DNA of 42,719 nucleotides, taken from assembly GCA_945830055.1 (NCBI GenBank), contig CALZXH010000013.1:1-42719 (forward strand). Reading direction: 5' to 3'. Below the pieces are notes generated by a model. It ran no database searches, was not told the DNA's origin, and saw nothing but the letters and a program-made list of their open reading frames with translations. Shown piece after piece: positions 25,989-34,802 of this stretch (positions are counted from its first letter, which is position 1; the number at the start of each line of letters is the position of its first letter). The translations under genes and the position numbers were made by a program. The DNA comes from an uncultured Prevotella sp. Lineage in GTDB: Bacteria > Bacteroidota > Bacteroidia > Bacteroidales > Bacteroidaceae.

Positions 25989-26080
25989 CCCCTTTTCACA
26001 GACGTGGCATCATGGGTAAAGGGGCTAGAAAATGCCACCGTCCTCACATCATCCACTAAGGGAGTGATATGGGGACGGTG
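25989..26080 (-). ncRNA. Candidate structured 5' leader of obg (possible H-type pseudoknot)
   Basis: Between the -7 box and the obg ATG three helices can form in the transcript. Helix 1 pairs 26080-26073 with 26043-26036 (8 bp). Helix 2 pairs GTGGCAT (26038-26032) with ATGCCAC (26010-26004). Helix 3 pairs CCCCTTT (26024-26018) with AAAGGGG (25995-25989). Helices 2 and 3 interleave with 7-8 nt loops, the layout of a compact H-type pseudoknot. Helix 1 shares 3 nt with helix 2, so they may compete. The last helix ends about 25 nt before the ATG. Seen by eye only; no known RNA family recognised. Confidence 0.45.
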
Positions 26081-26088
26081 CAAAATTA
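26081..26088 (-). promoter_or_regulatory. -7 box for obg
   Basis: The minus strand reads TAATTTTG, 117 bp before the obg ATG. The resulting leader of about 110 nt carries the structures listed at 25989-26080. A -33 TTTG at proper spacing is not evident. Confidence 0.5.
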
Positions 26089-26182
26089 ATCAAAATCCGC
26101 AAGATTCTTCACCTGCGACATAAAGAAAAACATGTTTTCCTTACAGGATATACATGAAATATTCAAAATACGGACAATCCGG

Positions 26183-28387
26183 CTATGCAAAAGCCACCGT
26201 AAGACCCGCCATGACGATACTCACCATCGACATGAGTTTGATGAGGATATTGAGCGAAGGACCACTGGTATCCTTGAACGGATCACCTACTGTATCGCCC
26301 ACAATGGTGGCCTTATGACAGGCACTTCCCTTGCCGCCATAATTGCCTTCCTCTACGAATTTCTTGGCATTGTCCCAAGCACCGCCGGCATTGGACATGA
26401 AGATGGCGAGCGTGAAACCAGCAGCCAAACCACCTGTGAGCAGTCCCAACACACCTGCCACACCAAGCAGCACACCCACCACTATGGGGATGATGATGGC
26501 AAGGAGTGAAGGCACTATCATCTCGCGCTGGGCACTGCGGGTACTTATCTCCACACAGCGACCGTAGTCAGGAGTGGCCTTGCCTTCAAGAATGCCCTTG
26601 ATGTCGCGGAACTGTCTTCTCACCTCATCTACCATGGCACCTGCAGCCCTGCCCACAGCACCCATGGTGAGTCCGCAGAACAGGAAAGCAGCCATGGCTC
26701 CGATAAAGGCACCCACAAGAACCTTAGGATTGATGAGCGTAACCTGGAAGAACGCCATAAAATCGTTGATGGTAGCAGTAGAGGGGTTGAAGACGTTGCC
26801 GGCAGTATCGATAAACGTACTACCTTCCTCCACCGCCCTGATCATGGCTATCTTGATCTCTTCAATATAGGATGCCAGCAGAGCCAAAGCCGTGAGGGCG
26901 GCAGAACCGATGGCAAAACCCTTGCCTGTGGCAGCCGTGGTGTTGCCAAGGGCGTCCAAGGCATCGGTACGGTGGCGCACCTCTTCTCCCAGTCCGCTCA
27001 TCTCTGCATTACCACCCGCATTGTCGGCAATAGGACCATAGGCATCGGTAGCAAGCGTGATGCCCAGCGTGGAAAGCATACCCACAGCGGCAATACCTAT
27101 GCCATACAGGCCATGACTGATAGAAGCCGTGCTCATGGACATATCAAAGCCATTGGCAAAGAGGAAACTCAACAGAATGGCAACAGAGATGGTAACCACT
27201 GGAACCATCGTGGAAATCATACCCGTGCCAATACCCTTGATGATGACTGTGGCAGAACCGGTCTGAGAAGCCTCGGCAATAGACTTGGTGGGCTTGTAAC
27301 TCTGAGAGGTGAAGTATTCGGTAGCCTGACCGATGACGACACCTGCCACCAGACCTGTGATGACCGACATAGACAGACCGAGCCAGTTTTCCATGCCCAG
27401 CAGATACAGTATGATGAAAGTAGCGATAGCGATGAGCACAGCACTGAGATTGGTACCGATACCCAAAGAGCGTAGCAAGTCACGCATGGAGGCTCCCTCC
27501 TTGGTCTTCACGGCATAAATGCCTGCCAACGACAGGAAGATGCCCACCGAGGCTATCGTCATAGGAGCAATCACCGCTTTGAGCTGCATCTCACCATTCA
27601 TGGCAAAAGCCGTGGCACCCAGAGCTGCTGTGGAGAGGATGGAACCGCAATAGCTCTCATACAGGTCGGCACCCATACCAGCCACATCACCCACGTTATC
27701 ACCCACATTATCGGCTATCGTAGCGGGATTGCGAGGGTCGTCTTCAGGGATATTGGCTTCCACCTTGCCTACCAGGTCGGCACCCACATCGGCAGCCTTG
27801 GTGTAAATACCACCACCCACACGCGCAAACAGTGCCTGGGTAGAGGCACCCATGCCAAAGGTGAGCATGGTGGTGGTGATGGTTATCAGCGCTGTAGGCT
27901 CGTCTCCATAGAAGGCATTAAGAATAAGGAACCAAAGGGCGATGTCCAAGAGACCAAGGCCTACCACCACCAAGCCCATCACAGCACCGCTGCGGAATGC
28001 TATCTTCAGTCCTTTGTCCAGTCCTCTGCGGGCGGCATTGGCTGTTCTCGCCGATGCGTAGGTGGCTGTCTTCATGCCAAAGAAGCCTGCAAGTCCTGAG
28101 AACAGACCACCGGTAAGGAATGCAAAGGGCACCCAGGGATTCTGCACTTTCAATACATAAGCCATGAAAGCAAAGAGTACAGCCAAGACGGCAAATACGA
28201 TGCCCACCACCTTGTACTGCTGTTTCAAATATGCCATTGCACCTTTTCTGACGTGTGCTGCAATCTCTGCCATGCGCACCGTACCCTCTTCCTCCTGCAT
28301 CATGATGCGGAAGAAATGCCATGCCATCGCCAATGCCGTGACACTTGCCACGGGTATCAGCCAAAAAATCAAAGGAATGTTACTCAT
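26183..28387 (-). CDS. hppA: Membrane-bound, K+-dependent ion-pumping pyrophosphatase
   Basis: Couples hydrolysis of pyrophosphate to pumping of H+ and/or Na+. The 734-aa protein is almost wholly hydrophobic with about 16 TM segments. The Mg-pyrophosphate site is clear ([20 protein letters not shown], then [19 protein letters not shown]). The diagnostic [10 protein letters not shown] has Ala where K+-independent enzymes carry Lys, placing it in the K+-dependent class. Related Bacteroides enzymes are reported to move both Na+ and H+, so this may too. It is downstream of adk on the same strand, but a strong terminator lies between. No clear -7 box was found just upstream. Confidence 0.96.
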   Translation of the reverse strand: MSNIPLIFWLIPVASVTALAMAWHFFRIMMQEEEGTVRMAEIAAHVRKGAMAYLKQQYKVVGIVFAVLAVLFAFMAYVLKVQNPWVPFAFLTGGLFSGLAGFFGMKTATYASARTANAARRGLDKGLKIAFRSGAVMGLVVVGLGLLDIALWFLILNAFYGDEPTALITITTTMLTFGMGASTQALFARVGGGIYTKAADVGADLVGKVEANIPEDDPRNPATIADNVGDNVGDVAGMGADLYESYCGSILSTAALGATAFAMNGEMQLKAVIAPMTIASVGIFLSLAGIYAVKTKEGASMRDLLRSLGIGTNLSAVLIAIATFIILYLLGMENWLGLSMSVITGLVAGVVIGQATEYFTSQSYKPTKSIAEASQTGSATVIIKGIGTGMISTMVPVVTISVAILLSFLFANGFDMSMSTASISHGLYGIGIAAVGMLSTLGITLATDAYGPIADNAGGNAEMSGLGEEVRHRTDALDALGNTTAATGKGFAIGSAALTALALLASYIEEIKIAMIRAVEEGSTFIDTAGNVFNPSTATINDFMAFFQVTLINPKVLVGAFIGAMAAFLFCGLTMGAVGRAAGAMVDEVRRQFRDIKGILEGKATPDYGRCVEISTRSAQREMIVPSLLAIIIPIVVGVLLGVAGVLGLLTGGLAAGFTLAIFMSNAGGAWDNAKKFVEEGNYGGKGSACHKATIVGDTVGDPFKDTSGPSLNILIKLMSMVSIVMAGLTVAFA

Positions 28388-28417
28388 TGTGTTGTGATTT
28401 TATCAGGTTAGTACAAA

Positions 28418-28461
28418 AAAACTTACTATCTTCACTTCATTCGGTAAAGATAGTAAGTTTT
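28418..28461 (-). terminator. Intrinsic terminator after adk
   Basis: A perfect 15-bp stem, 28447-28461 with 28418-28432, and a 14-nt loop. On the minus strand the lower arm runs directly into a T8 tract. It lies 101 bp beyond the adk stop and should separate adk from hppA. This is the best intrinsic terminator in the window. Confidence 0.85.
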
Positions 28462-28562
28462 CAACAAACGACCAATTTATTTTCCGCTTTTTACAGCCTA
28501 CGACATGTCAGAGTGGCTTCAACAATACACAAACGGTGCCGTCATGCCACTGAGGCCAGGCA

Positions 28563-29135
28563 TCAAAGGCTATCGATAATCTGGCGGATATCGGCAAAAA
28601 TATCCTCCAAAGCGCCGTATCCCTTGACATGGTGATGCAGGGCTTCTGCCTGATACCATTCGATGAGGGGGGCTGTCTGGTTGTGATACACGTCAAGCCT
28701 CTTCCTGATGGTTTCCTCATTGTCATCGGAGCGTCCGCTCTCTTGTCCACGCTTGATGAGTCTTTCCATCAGTATCTCTTCAGGTACATCCAGCTCTATC
28801 ATGGCAGCCACAGAGTGACCGCGCTCAGCCAACATCTTTTTCAACGCCTCGGCTTGCGGGATGGTACGTGGGAAACCGTCGAAGATAACCCCCTGATGCT
28901 CTTTGCCAAAACTGTCATACACCCCGGCAAGGATGCTGATCATCAGGTCATCGGGAATGAGCTGTCCCTTGTCGATAAATGATTTGGCTGTCTTGCCTAA
29001 TTCCGTATCTTGCTTGATTTCATTGCGGAGCACATCTCCTGTGGATATATGGTTAAAGCCGTACTGTTTGATCATCAGCTCGCTCTGTGTTCCCTTGCCG
29101 GAACCAGGTGCTCCAAAAATTACAATATTCTTCAT
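28563..29135 (-). CDS. adk: Adenylate kinase
   Basis: Interconverts ATP + AMP and 2 ADP. The 190-aa protein is the short-LID form. It has the P-loop GAPGSGKGTQSE (residues 7-18), the NMP-binding HISTGDVLR and the FDGFPRTIPQAEAL segment. The LID between RLIKRGQESGR and ETIRKRLDVY is short and has no Cys4 zinc site. A -33/-7 promoter lies just upstream (29164-29196) and an intrinsic terminator downstream, so it is probably a single-gene unit. Confidence 0.97.
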   Translation of the reverse strand: MKNIVIFGAPGSGKGTQSELMIKQYGFNHISTGDVLRNEIKQDTELGKTAKSFIDKGQLIPDDLMISILAGVYDSFGKEHQGVIFDGFPRTIPQAEALKKMLAERGHSVAAMIELDVPEEILMERLIKRGQESGRSDDNEETIRKRLDVYHNQTAPLIEWYQAEALHHHVKGYGALEDIFADIRQIIDSL

Positions 29136-29163
29136 TGTTTGTGCCTATTTTTGTTACGGCTTG

Positions 29164-29196
29164 CAAAGTTATAAAAATTAAAACAAACAGAACAAA
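29164..29196 (-). promoter_or_regulatory. Promoter for adk (-33/-7)
   Basis: The minus strand has TTTG (29196-29193), a 21-bp spacer and TAACTTTG (29171-29164). The ATG follows 28 bp later. Confidence 0.65.
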
Positions 29197-29214
29197 AAAA
29201 GCAGAGACATTTCA

Positions 29215-29252
29215 AGAAAAGCGGCAAATTGCTTTCAATTTTCCGCTTTTCT
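29215..29252 (-). terminator. Hairpin after the REC/PPDK-N gene
   Basis: Arms 29215-29231 and 29236-29252 form a 17-bp stem with one mismatch and a CTTT loop. It begins 8 bp beyond the stop of the minus-strand fusion gene and lies upstream of the adk promoter. There is no immediate T tract, so it may be a terminator or an RNA 3'-end stabiliser. Confidence 0.6.
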
Positions 29253-29259
29253 GAACATT

Positions 29260-32220
29260 TTAACGCAGAAGCACCACTCCAAGTTGCTTCTTGCCGTCCA
29301 TCATTATCTTCAACGGACGTTCAAACCTCACATGCCTCACATGCGCTGTCTCTTCTACCGCAGGCATGGCATCAAGCACATCCTGATGGAAAATACCGTC
29401 ATTCTGATAGGTATTGATGGTGAAATAGCCCACGCCAAAAGAGGTGAGATTCTGGAAGAAGTGGGTACCCTGACTGGGATCCACACGGTAATTCTTGAGT
29501 CCAGACTCCACTATGACACGTGCGGCACTGATATGCGGCCACTTCACAGGTATGCCCAACCAATAGTCGCTGGAACCCCACCTGCCCGGCCCTACCAGCA
29601 CATAGTTTTCTCCACGGTCCAAAAAACCGCGGTTGATACGCTCTATCTCACAGGCTATGGCTGGATGGTTGGCAGCGGTATAGTCATCACCCGTCTTCAC
29701 ATACACCACATCAAGCACATCCTCGCTGATGCCATGTCCCAACGAATGGGAAGAGCGCAACAGGCAATCTTCGTCGGCAATGGCGTTGAGGTCGCAATCC
29801 AGCACCTGCTTGCTGTCAACGATAGGCCTTATCTGCAACAGATAGAACTCTCCGGTGCGGTCATCATTAAGGTTGCAGGCAAACTCTATCTCCACAGGGC
29901 GGCGCATATCCTCGGCACCATACTGCTGGGACATCTGCAACAGTTGAGGCAGCGGGAACACCCCTTGCTGCAGCACGCCGCTGAAGGTTATCACCTTGCG
30001 TCCACCCTCATAGATACCGTCTCTGATTACCTGATCGTAGGGGTCGAAGGTAGATGCTATATAGCGCAACGACCCATCCTTGTCAGCCTCCTTCACCCTG
30101 AGATTGCTGATATTGAATCCGTCATCCACCTTGAAGTCAGCCCCCATATTGGTCATGTCGAGGGCATAAAAGCGGGTCTGGGTCTCGCGCAATGCCGTTT
30201 CCATCTCACTGGTTTGCAGCACCTGCGTGGGATGATAGGGACTCACACGCAGGGTTTGTCCGCCATCCACGATGTACTTGCCCAGTCCCAATGCCAGATT
30301 AGCGATACCTTCCTCGGCCTTTTCGTCACCTATCGGATAGTAGTTGAGCGACCTCAGCACACCACTGAAATTGGGATAGTATCTGTTTCCATATTGTTTG
30401 CCTACCACCTCCTGCAGTATTACCGCCATCTTCTCCTGGTCGATCACATTACTGGTGGCAGCCATATATGCCTTGGAGTCACGGTAGAACACCGAAGCAT
30501 ACACGCCTTTGATGGCACATGCCAGCATACGCAGCATCTCGTACTTGTCGCTGAGCTGGGGAATCATATAAGTAGAATATATTCCCGCGAAAGGCTGGTA
30601 ATGAGCATCCTCGAGCAGCGAGGAGGAGCGCACGGCAATAGGTGCGTTCACTGCATCGAAGAAAGTGAAGAAATCAGCGATGAGCGAATCGGGCAACTGT
30701 GCTTTGAGGAAATGGCTCAATATCTCTTCATCAGAGGCGTCGCTCAAGGCGATGGGATAGAGCTTGTTCTTTTCCATGAACTCGTCGAAGAAGTCGGTAC
30801 ACAGCACCACGGTACGCGGGATGCCAACACTGACACCCTCAAAACTGTTGAACTCAGGATGGCGCTTGATGATATTGTCAAGGAATGCCAGACCGCGCCC
30901 CTTGCCACCAAGCGAACCTTCGCCAATACGTGCGAAATGGCTGTAGGAGTCGAACTTGCCGCGGTCGAATACTGCCACCACGCCTATATTCTTCATACGA
31001 CGGTACTGCACGATGGCATCAAAGATAATCTGTCGGTGCTTGTCCACATCCTGCAGTTTGTGCCAGGTAACGTGCTTCAGGAACGCTGATACGGGGAAGA
31101 TGGCACGTGCACACAGCCAGCGGCTCATGTGGTTCCGGCTGATGTGATAGAGCATCGAGTCGTTGGGGATGGTAAAGATATTGTCTTGCAGTTCCTTGAG
31201 CGAACGGATGCGCATGATCTCACGCCGTGTGACCGGATCTCTGAACACAAAATCGCCGAAGCCCATGTGCTCTTCCATGAGATATCGCAGGTCGAGGTTC
31301 ATCGTTTTCGAGTTCTTGTCAACAAAACGGAAGCCCTCTGCCTCCGCTTTCTCTCTATTCTCGGAGTCAGAGCTTTGCATAATCAACGGCACATATTCAT
31401 CGTGCCGGCGTATCTCGCGCAGCAGTTTCAGACCTGCCTCGGGATCCTTCTTGCCTTCCTTGGGATAACTCACGTCGGTAATCACCCCCAGCGTATTGTC
31501 GGCATAACGCTGATAGAGTTCCATTGCCTCTTCGTAGGTGCGTGCCAACACCACCTTGGGGCGCCCCCTCTTACGCTGCGCCGCAGCATGGGGATTCAGG
31601 GCCTCGGTACTGAATCGCTTGCTTTGCTGCAGAATATAGTTATAAAGATTGGGGAGTATCGATGAGTAAAAGCGGATGCTGTCTTCCACCAGCAATATCA
31701 TCTGCACGCCAGCCTCGCTGATATCGTGGTCAATATTCATCTTGTCCTCAATCAGCTTGATGATAGAGAGGATGAGATTGGTATTGCCCAACCAGCAGAA
31801 CACATAATCAAAGATAGACAGGTCTTCGTCCTGCATACGTCGGGTAATGCCATGCGAAAAGGGGGTGAGCACCACACAGGGAATATGGGGGAAATGTGCC
31901 TTCACCACGCGTGCCACGTCAAAGGCATCGTTGTCGGCATTACCAGGCATACATATCGCCAGGTCGATATCGGTGGTACGTAACACGGCATTGGCTTCCT
32001 CTACGGTACTCACCTGCGTAAACGTAGGCGGATAACGCAGTCCCAAATCCATGTATTCGTCAAAAATCTTTTCATCCACGCGACCGTCATCTTCAAGCAT
32101 GAAGGCGTCGTAAGGATTGGCTACAATCAGCACATTAAAGATGCGTTTGGTCATCAGGTTGACGAACGACACATCCTTGAGATAGAAATTCGTCCAATTG
32201 TTGGTTGTTTGCGGTGTCAT
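29260..32220 (-). CDS. Two receiver-like domains fused to a PEP synthase/PPDK-type ATP-binding domain
   Basis: A 986-aa protein from the ATG at 32220 (MTPQTTNNW). The frame is open to 32316, but the predicted -7 box (32255-32262) lies between. Domains: a receiver-like domain at about 25-165 with weak phospho-site; a second receiver at about 172-320 with E179/D180, acceptor D249 (GVITDVSYP), MQSSDS and K302 (FVDKNS); and a PPDK_N-like ATP-binding region from about 430 (GEGSLGGKGRGLAFLD, then PIAVRSSSLLEDA at 527). No swivelling phosphohistidine domain (GGxTSHxA) and no PEP-binding barrel are seen, so it is not a full PEP synthase. A signal-controlled phosphotransfer or ligase-like role is inference. 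Similar proteins in Bacteroidetes are often labelled PEP synthase. Confidence 0.85.
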   Translation of the reverse strand: MTPQTTNNWTNFYLKDVSFVNLMTKRIFNVLIVANPYDAFMLEDDGRVDEKIFDEYMDLGLRYPPTFTQVSTVEEANAVLRTTDIDLAICMPGNADNDAFDVARVVKAHFPHIPCVVLTPFSHGITRRMQDEDLSIFDYVFCWLGNTNLILSIIKLIEDKMNIDHDISEAGVQMILLVEDSIRFYSSILPNLYNYILQQSKRFSTEALNPHAAAQRKRGRPKVVLARTYEEAMELYQRYADNTLGVITDVSYPKEGKKDPEAGLKLLREIRRHDEYVPLIMQSSDSENREKAEAEGFRFVDKNSKTMNLDLRYLMEEHMGFGDFVFRDPVTRREIMRIRSLKELQDNIFTIPNDSMLYHISRNHMSRWLCARAIFPVSAFLKHVTWHKLQDVDKHRQIIFDAIVQYRRMKNIGVVAVFDRGKFDSYSHFARIGEGSLGGKGRGLAFLDNIIKRHPEFNSFEGVSVGIPRTVVLCTDFFDEFMEKNKLYPIALSDASDEEILSHFLKAQLPDSLIADFFTFFDAVNAPIAVRSSSLLEDAHYQPFAGIYSTYMIPQLSDKYEMLRMLACAIKGVYASVFYRDSKAYMAATSNVIDQEKMAVILQEVVGKQYGNRYYPNFSGVLRSLNYYPIGDEKAEEGIANLALGLGKYIVDGGQTLRVSPYHPTQVLQTSEMETALRETQTRFYALDMTNMGADFKVDDGFNISNLRVKEADKDGSLRYIASTFDPYDQVIRDGIYEGGRKVITFSGVLQQGVFPLPQLLQMSQQYGAEDMRRPVEIEFACNLNDDRTGEFYLLQIRPIVDSKQVLDCDLNAIADEDCLLRSSHSLGHGISEDVLDVVYVKTGDDYTAANHPAIACEIERINRGFLDRGENYVLVGPGRWGSSDYWLGIPVKWPHISAARVIVESGLKNYRVDPSQGTHFFQNLTSFGVGYFTINTYQNDGIFHQDVLDAMPAVEETAHVRHVRFERPLKIMMDGKKQLGVVLLR

Positions 32221-32254
32221 ATAATTAAGTGCGTTTGCTCTTTCTCTTCTTCCA

Positions 32255-32262
32255 CAAAAGTA
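32255..32262 (-). promoter_or_regulatory. -7 box for the REC/PPDK-N gene
   Basis: The minus strand reads TACTTTTG, 34 bp before the chosen ATG. It supports starting translation at 32220 rather than 32316. Confidence 0.5.
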
Positions 32263-32481
32263 ATTAAATTTCTTGAACCAGCCGCAGGTTGGCATAAGAA
32301 ATATACACACCTGCATGGACGGAAGGGGATAAAAGCAGAAGAAGCCCGCCTCACGGCGAACCCCTTCCTCAACTAAAACTACTGTTTTACCTAACTTATT
32401 ACTAATTCATCTGTATTCTCAAACTTTTTCAAGACAGGCACTTTCAGGAACCATCCCGGACTCATCCGGACCATTCCATTA

Positions 32482-34494
32482 TTACCTGCACACTTTTTTC
32501 CCGTTGACCACATAAATGCCGTGGGGCAGTCCGTCAAGGGCGTCTGCAGCGCAGGAAGTGCCACGCATCTCTCTTATCTTGGCACCGGTGATGCCATATA
32601 CCGTCAACACATCATCCGCCTGTGTACGTTCCTTGACAGGAGTCTCTATACCTGTAGTAGAAGTCACATCGGTCACGGTATATTTACCATTGGTCATGGT
32701 GCTGCTCAGCACATAATATCTGTCTTGGGCGATAGGACCGATATCCACGGTCTGCCCGGTATTGCTTCCTTTGCTGAAAATCACGTTGAAAGAGTAGTCG
32801 GCACTGGTCACGTCAAAGGTATGGTAATACCATTTCTCTCCCTCAATGGTGGTAGTCTGTGTCATCACCTTGCCAGGCCACGAACCGTTCAGCTGCGTAT
32901 TCTTTCCGTCGTTTGCCCAAGAATACAGGTACACGCTACCCCAATCGGGATCTTTGACATACACCGTAGCCTGATAGGGCTGGAACTGCTCTATTGTGTA
33001 TTGCCGGGTGATTATCTTGCCCACTTTTCCTCCGCTCAGCAGTCCCACAGCAAGCACCATGTCACCGTTCACCTTCAAAGTAGCTCCCGAAGCGACGGAG
33101 GCAGATGAGGCAGTGGGGGTACTGCCGTCTGTGGTATAAACCAAGCGGGCATTGGCATCTGCTGAAACAGCGGTGAAGGTGACATCAAAAGCCTCTGAGT
33201 AAGAGCCCGATGGCACATCTACCCAAGGAGTTTCCAGCGAAGAGGAAACGCACACGGCATAGCGGCTGCCAGAAGCGACCTGCTGATAGCCAGTTGGTGG
33301 AGTATAGGCTGCACTGCCCGCAGCAAAGATAAGGTTGGCATCTGTTCCCTCAACCTGCACCACATATTGTGAAGCGCTGTTGTTGAGCGTCTTGGTAGAG
33401 CTCTGATTGTGCACACCAGCCAATTTGCGCAGCATAACCAACTGCTTGATGTCCTTTTTATATGTTTTCCAGTGCTGTAGGAACACGCAGGGGGTGCCCG
33501 GCATCGTCAGTATGTAGGCATTGGCAGCCTGCAGATAATTCTTCACGGGATCGCCGGGTTCGGAAGCTGAGCGGTACTGTGTATCATGGTTCTCTACAAA
33601 GGTCACGGCATAACGCTTGTAACTGTCATCATTGGCAAGGGCAGAGGCCGATAAGGCACTCCACCTGTCACCTGCACAGGCATCCCTGATGGCATAACGT
33701 GTGGCGAAGTCGAAGGCAGCAGACTGGATGGCTCCGTCTTTTCGGGTACCTTCCAGCCAGTTTTTCAATAGTGACACATTGCCGTCCCAGTATTCTCCGA
33801 CAGAGAACTCCGGACTCACCTTGCTGTTATAAAGTCCCGTATAGGAGGCGGCATATCCCTTGGTCATGTCGTAGCGGAAACCGCGGTAGCCCAAATCGTT
33901 TTTCAGGAAATCAAGGTATGCCAGCACGTTGCTCTGTACGTTAGCAGAACTGTGATCCAGGTCACGCATACCTCCCCAGTCTTCACCCGAGTCTTTTGCC
34001 CCAGTCACGGCATATTTCTGTGCGGTAGCTCCTCCATCGTCGTCGATGCAGATGTCAGCCAGTCCCAACTGGTAGGTAACCCCCTTGTAGGTCTCGGCAG
34101 GGAAATCCACCCATGAACCGTCCACACCCACACTACCCCGATGATTGATAACCACATCGGCAATCACACCCATTCCCTTTTGGGAGCAGGTGCTTATAAA
34201 CGAGCGTAACTGCTGCTCGGTACCGAAACTGCTGTTTTGGTTGAACCAATAAACGGGTGCATATCCCATGTTGTTGTACGAACTGTTGCAGTAGCCGCTT
34301 TGGGGCACCCATATCAGGTCAAAGTATTTTGACAACTCATCCGATTGCTCCTCCAGATTGCTCCATTGGGTATCCACAAACGAGTCCCAATAGAAACCCT
34401 GAAGCATGACCCCTCCATATCGTGAGGGCCATCCCTGTGCCATGGCGGTGATACCACACCACACCATTACGATGCAAAACAGAATACGCTTCAT
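32482..34494 (-). CDS. Secreted GH13 alpha-amylase with starch-binding and C-terminal sorting-like tail
   Basis: A 670-aa enzyme from the ATG at 34494; the open frame reaches 34572, but only this start gives a signal peptide (MKRILFCIVMVWCGITAMAQ). The GH13 barrel (about 25-420) shows VINHRG, nucleophile D209 in GFRYDM, acid E234 in SVGEYW and D304 in VENHD. A chitobiase-like beta domain follows (LVYTTDGSTPTASS), then a CBM26-like module (about 510-600, VYLYSWANDG, LNGSWPG). The end (VYGITGAKIREMRG ... GIYVVNGKKVCR) looks like a type IX secretion sorting domain. It lies next to the susCDEF-like genes but has its own promoter and shares an operator-like motif with susC, so it likely degrades starch for that system. 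Confidence 0.93.
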   Translation of the reverse strand: MKRILFCIVMVWCGITAMAQGWPSRYGGVMLQGFYWDSFVDTQWSNLEEQSDELSKYFDLIWVPQSGYCNSSYNNMGYAPVYWFNQNSSFGTEQQLRSFISTCSQKGMGVIADVVINHRGSVGVDGSWVDFPAETYKGVTYQLGLADICIDDDGGATAQKYAVTGAKDSGEDWGGMRDLDHSSANVQSNVLAYLDFLKNDLGYRGFRYDMTKGYAASYTGLYNSKVSPEFSVGEYWDGNVSLLKNWLEGTRKDGAIQSAAFDFATRYAIRDACAGDRWSALSASALANDDSYKRYAVTFVENHDTQYRSASEPGDPVKNYLQAANAYILTMPGTPCVFLQHWKTYKKDIKQLVMLRKLAGVHNQSSTKTLNNSASQYVVQVEGTDANLIFAAGSAAYTPPTGYQQVASGSRYAVCVSSSLETPWVDVPSGSYSEAFDVTFTAVSADANARLVYTTDGSTPTASSASVASGATLKVNGDMVLAVGLLSGGKVGKIITRQYTIEQFQPYQATVYVKDPDWGSVYLYSWANDGKNTQLNGSWPGKVMTQTTTIEGEKWYYHTFDVTSADYSFNVIFSKGSNTGQTVDIGPIAQDRYYVLSSTMTNGKYTVTDVTSTTGIETPVKERTQADDVLTVYGITGAKIREMRGTSCAADALDGLPHGIYVVNGKKVCR

Positions 34495-34594
34495 ACTCTT
34501 TCCGGTTAGATAATTGTCACTTGTAGGTTCTCTTGTAGCGGATTCATTCCAGCATACCGTACTGAAATCCATCCTATTCCTTTCTACCTATGTG

Positions 34595-34602
34595 CAAAGA
34601 TA
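34595..34602 (-). promoter_or_regulatory. -7 box for the amylase gene
   Basis: The minus strand reads TATCTTTG, 100 bp before the chosen ATG. A poor -33 (ATTG) is possible 21 bp upstream. The operator-like motif at 34655-34667 lies 52 bp further upstream. Confidence 0.55.
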
Positions 34603-34654
34603 CAACTTTCTGATTTATCACGTCAATTTTCATCCAATTTTTTTTACTTGTCTC

Positions 34655-34667
34655 GTGCAAACGATTG
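34655..34667 (+). promoter_or_regulatory. Operator-like motif upstream of the amylase
   Basis: GTGCAAACGATTG. The inner CAAACGATTG is a near-palindrome, and 12 of 13 bases match the motif upstream of susC (42616-42628). Both lie 52-57 bp upstream of a -7 box, a position that suits an activator. The half-site resembles LacI-family operators. The regulator is unknown. Confidence 0.45.
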
Positions 34668-34721
34668 AAATCCGACATGATTCCGGCATGGGAAGGTTCT
34701 GAAAGAAAACGATTATAACCG

Positions 34722-34760
34722 AACAAGCAGAGGAACGCCCACGGCATCCCTCTGCTTGTT
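34722..34760 (-). terminator. Terminator of the sus-type operon
   Basis: A perfect 12-bp stem (34722-34733 with 34749-34760, AACAAGCAGAGG) and a 15-nt loop lie 42 bp past the stop of the last sus-type gene. The minus strand continues CGGTTATAATCGTTTTCTTT, so T-rich sequence follows a little later. It separates the operon from the amylase unit. Confidence 0.65.
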
Positions 34761-34802
34761 ATGGAGTATGTTGCTTATTTCTAAATAAGGAACGTAGCGT
34801 GA

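Noticed and set aside
26122..26142. AT-rich palindrome between hppA and the obg leader as a terminator
   Set aside because: The stem depends on A/T pairs with a tiny loop and no separate T tract follows on the minus strand; too weak to list.
29284..31089. Long plus-strand frame (601 codons) opposite the REC/PPDK-N gene
   Set aside because: The minus-strand product has clear receiver and PPDK-N motifs; the opposite frame shows none.
29260..32220. Full-length phosphoenolpyruvate synthase
   Set aside because: The ATP-binding region is there, but the phosphohistidine motif and the PEP-binding barrel are not seen.
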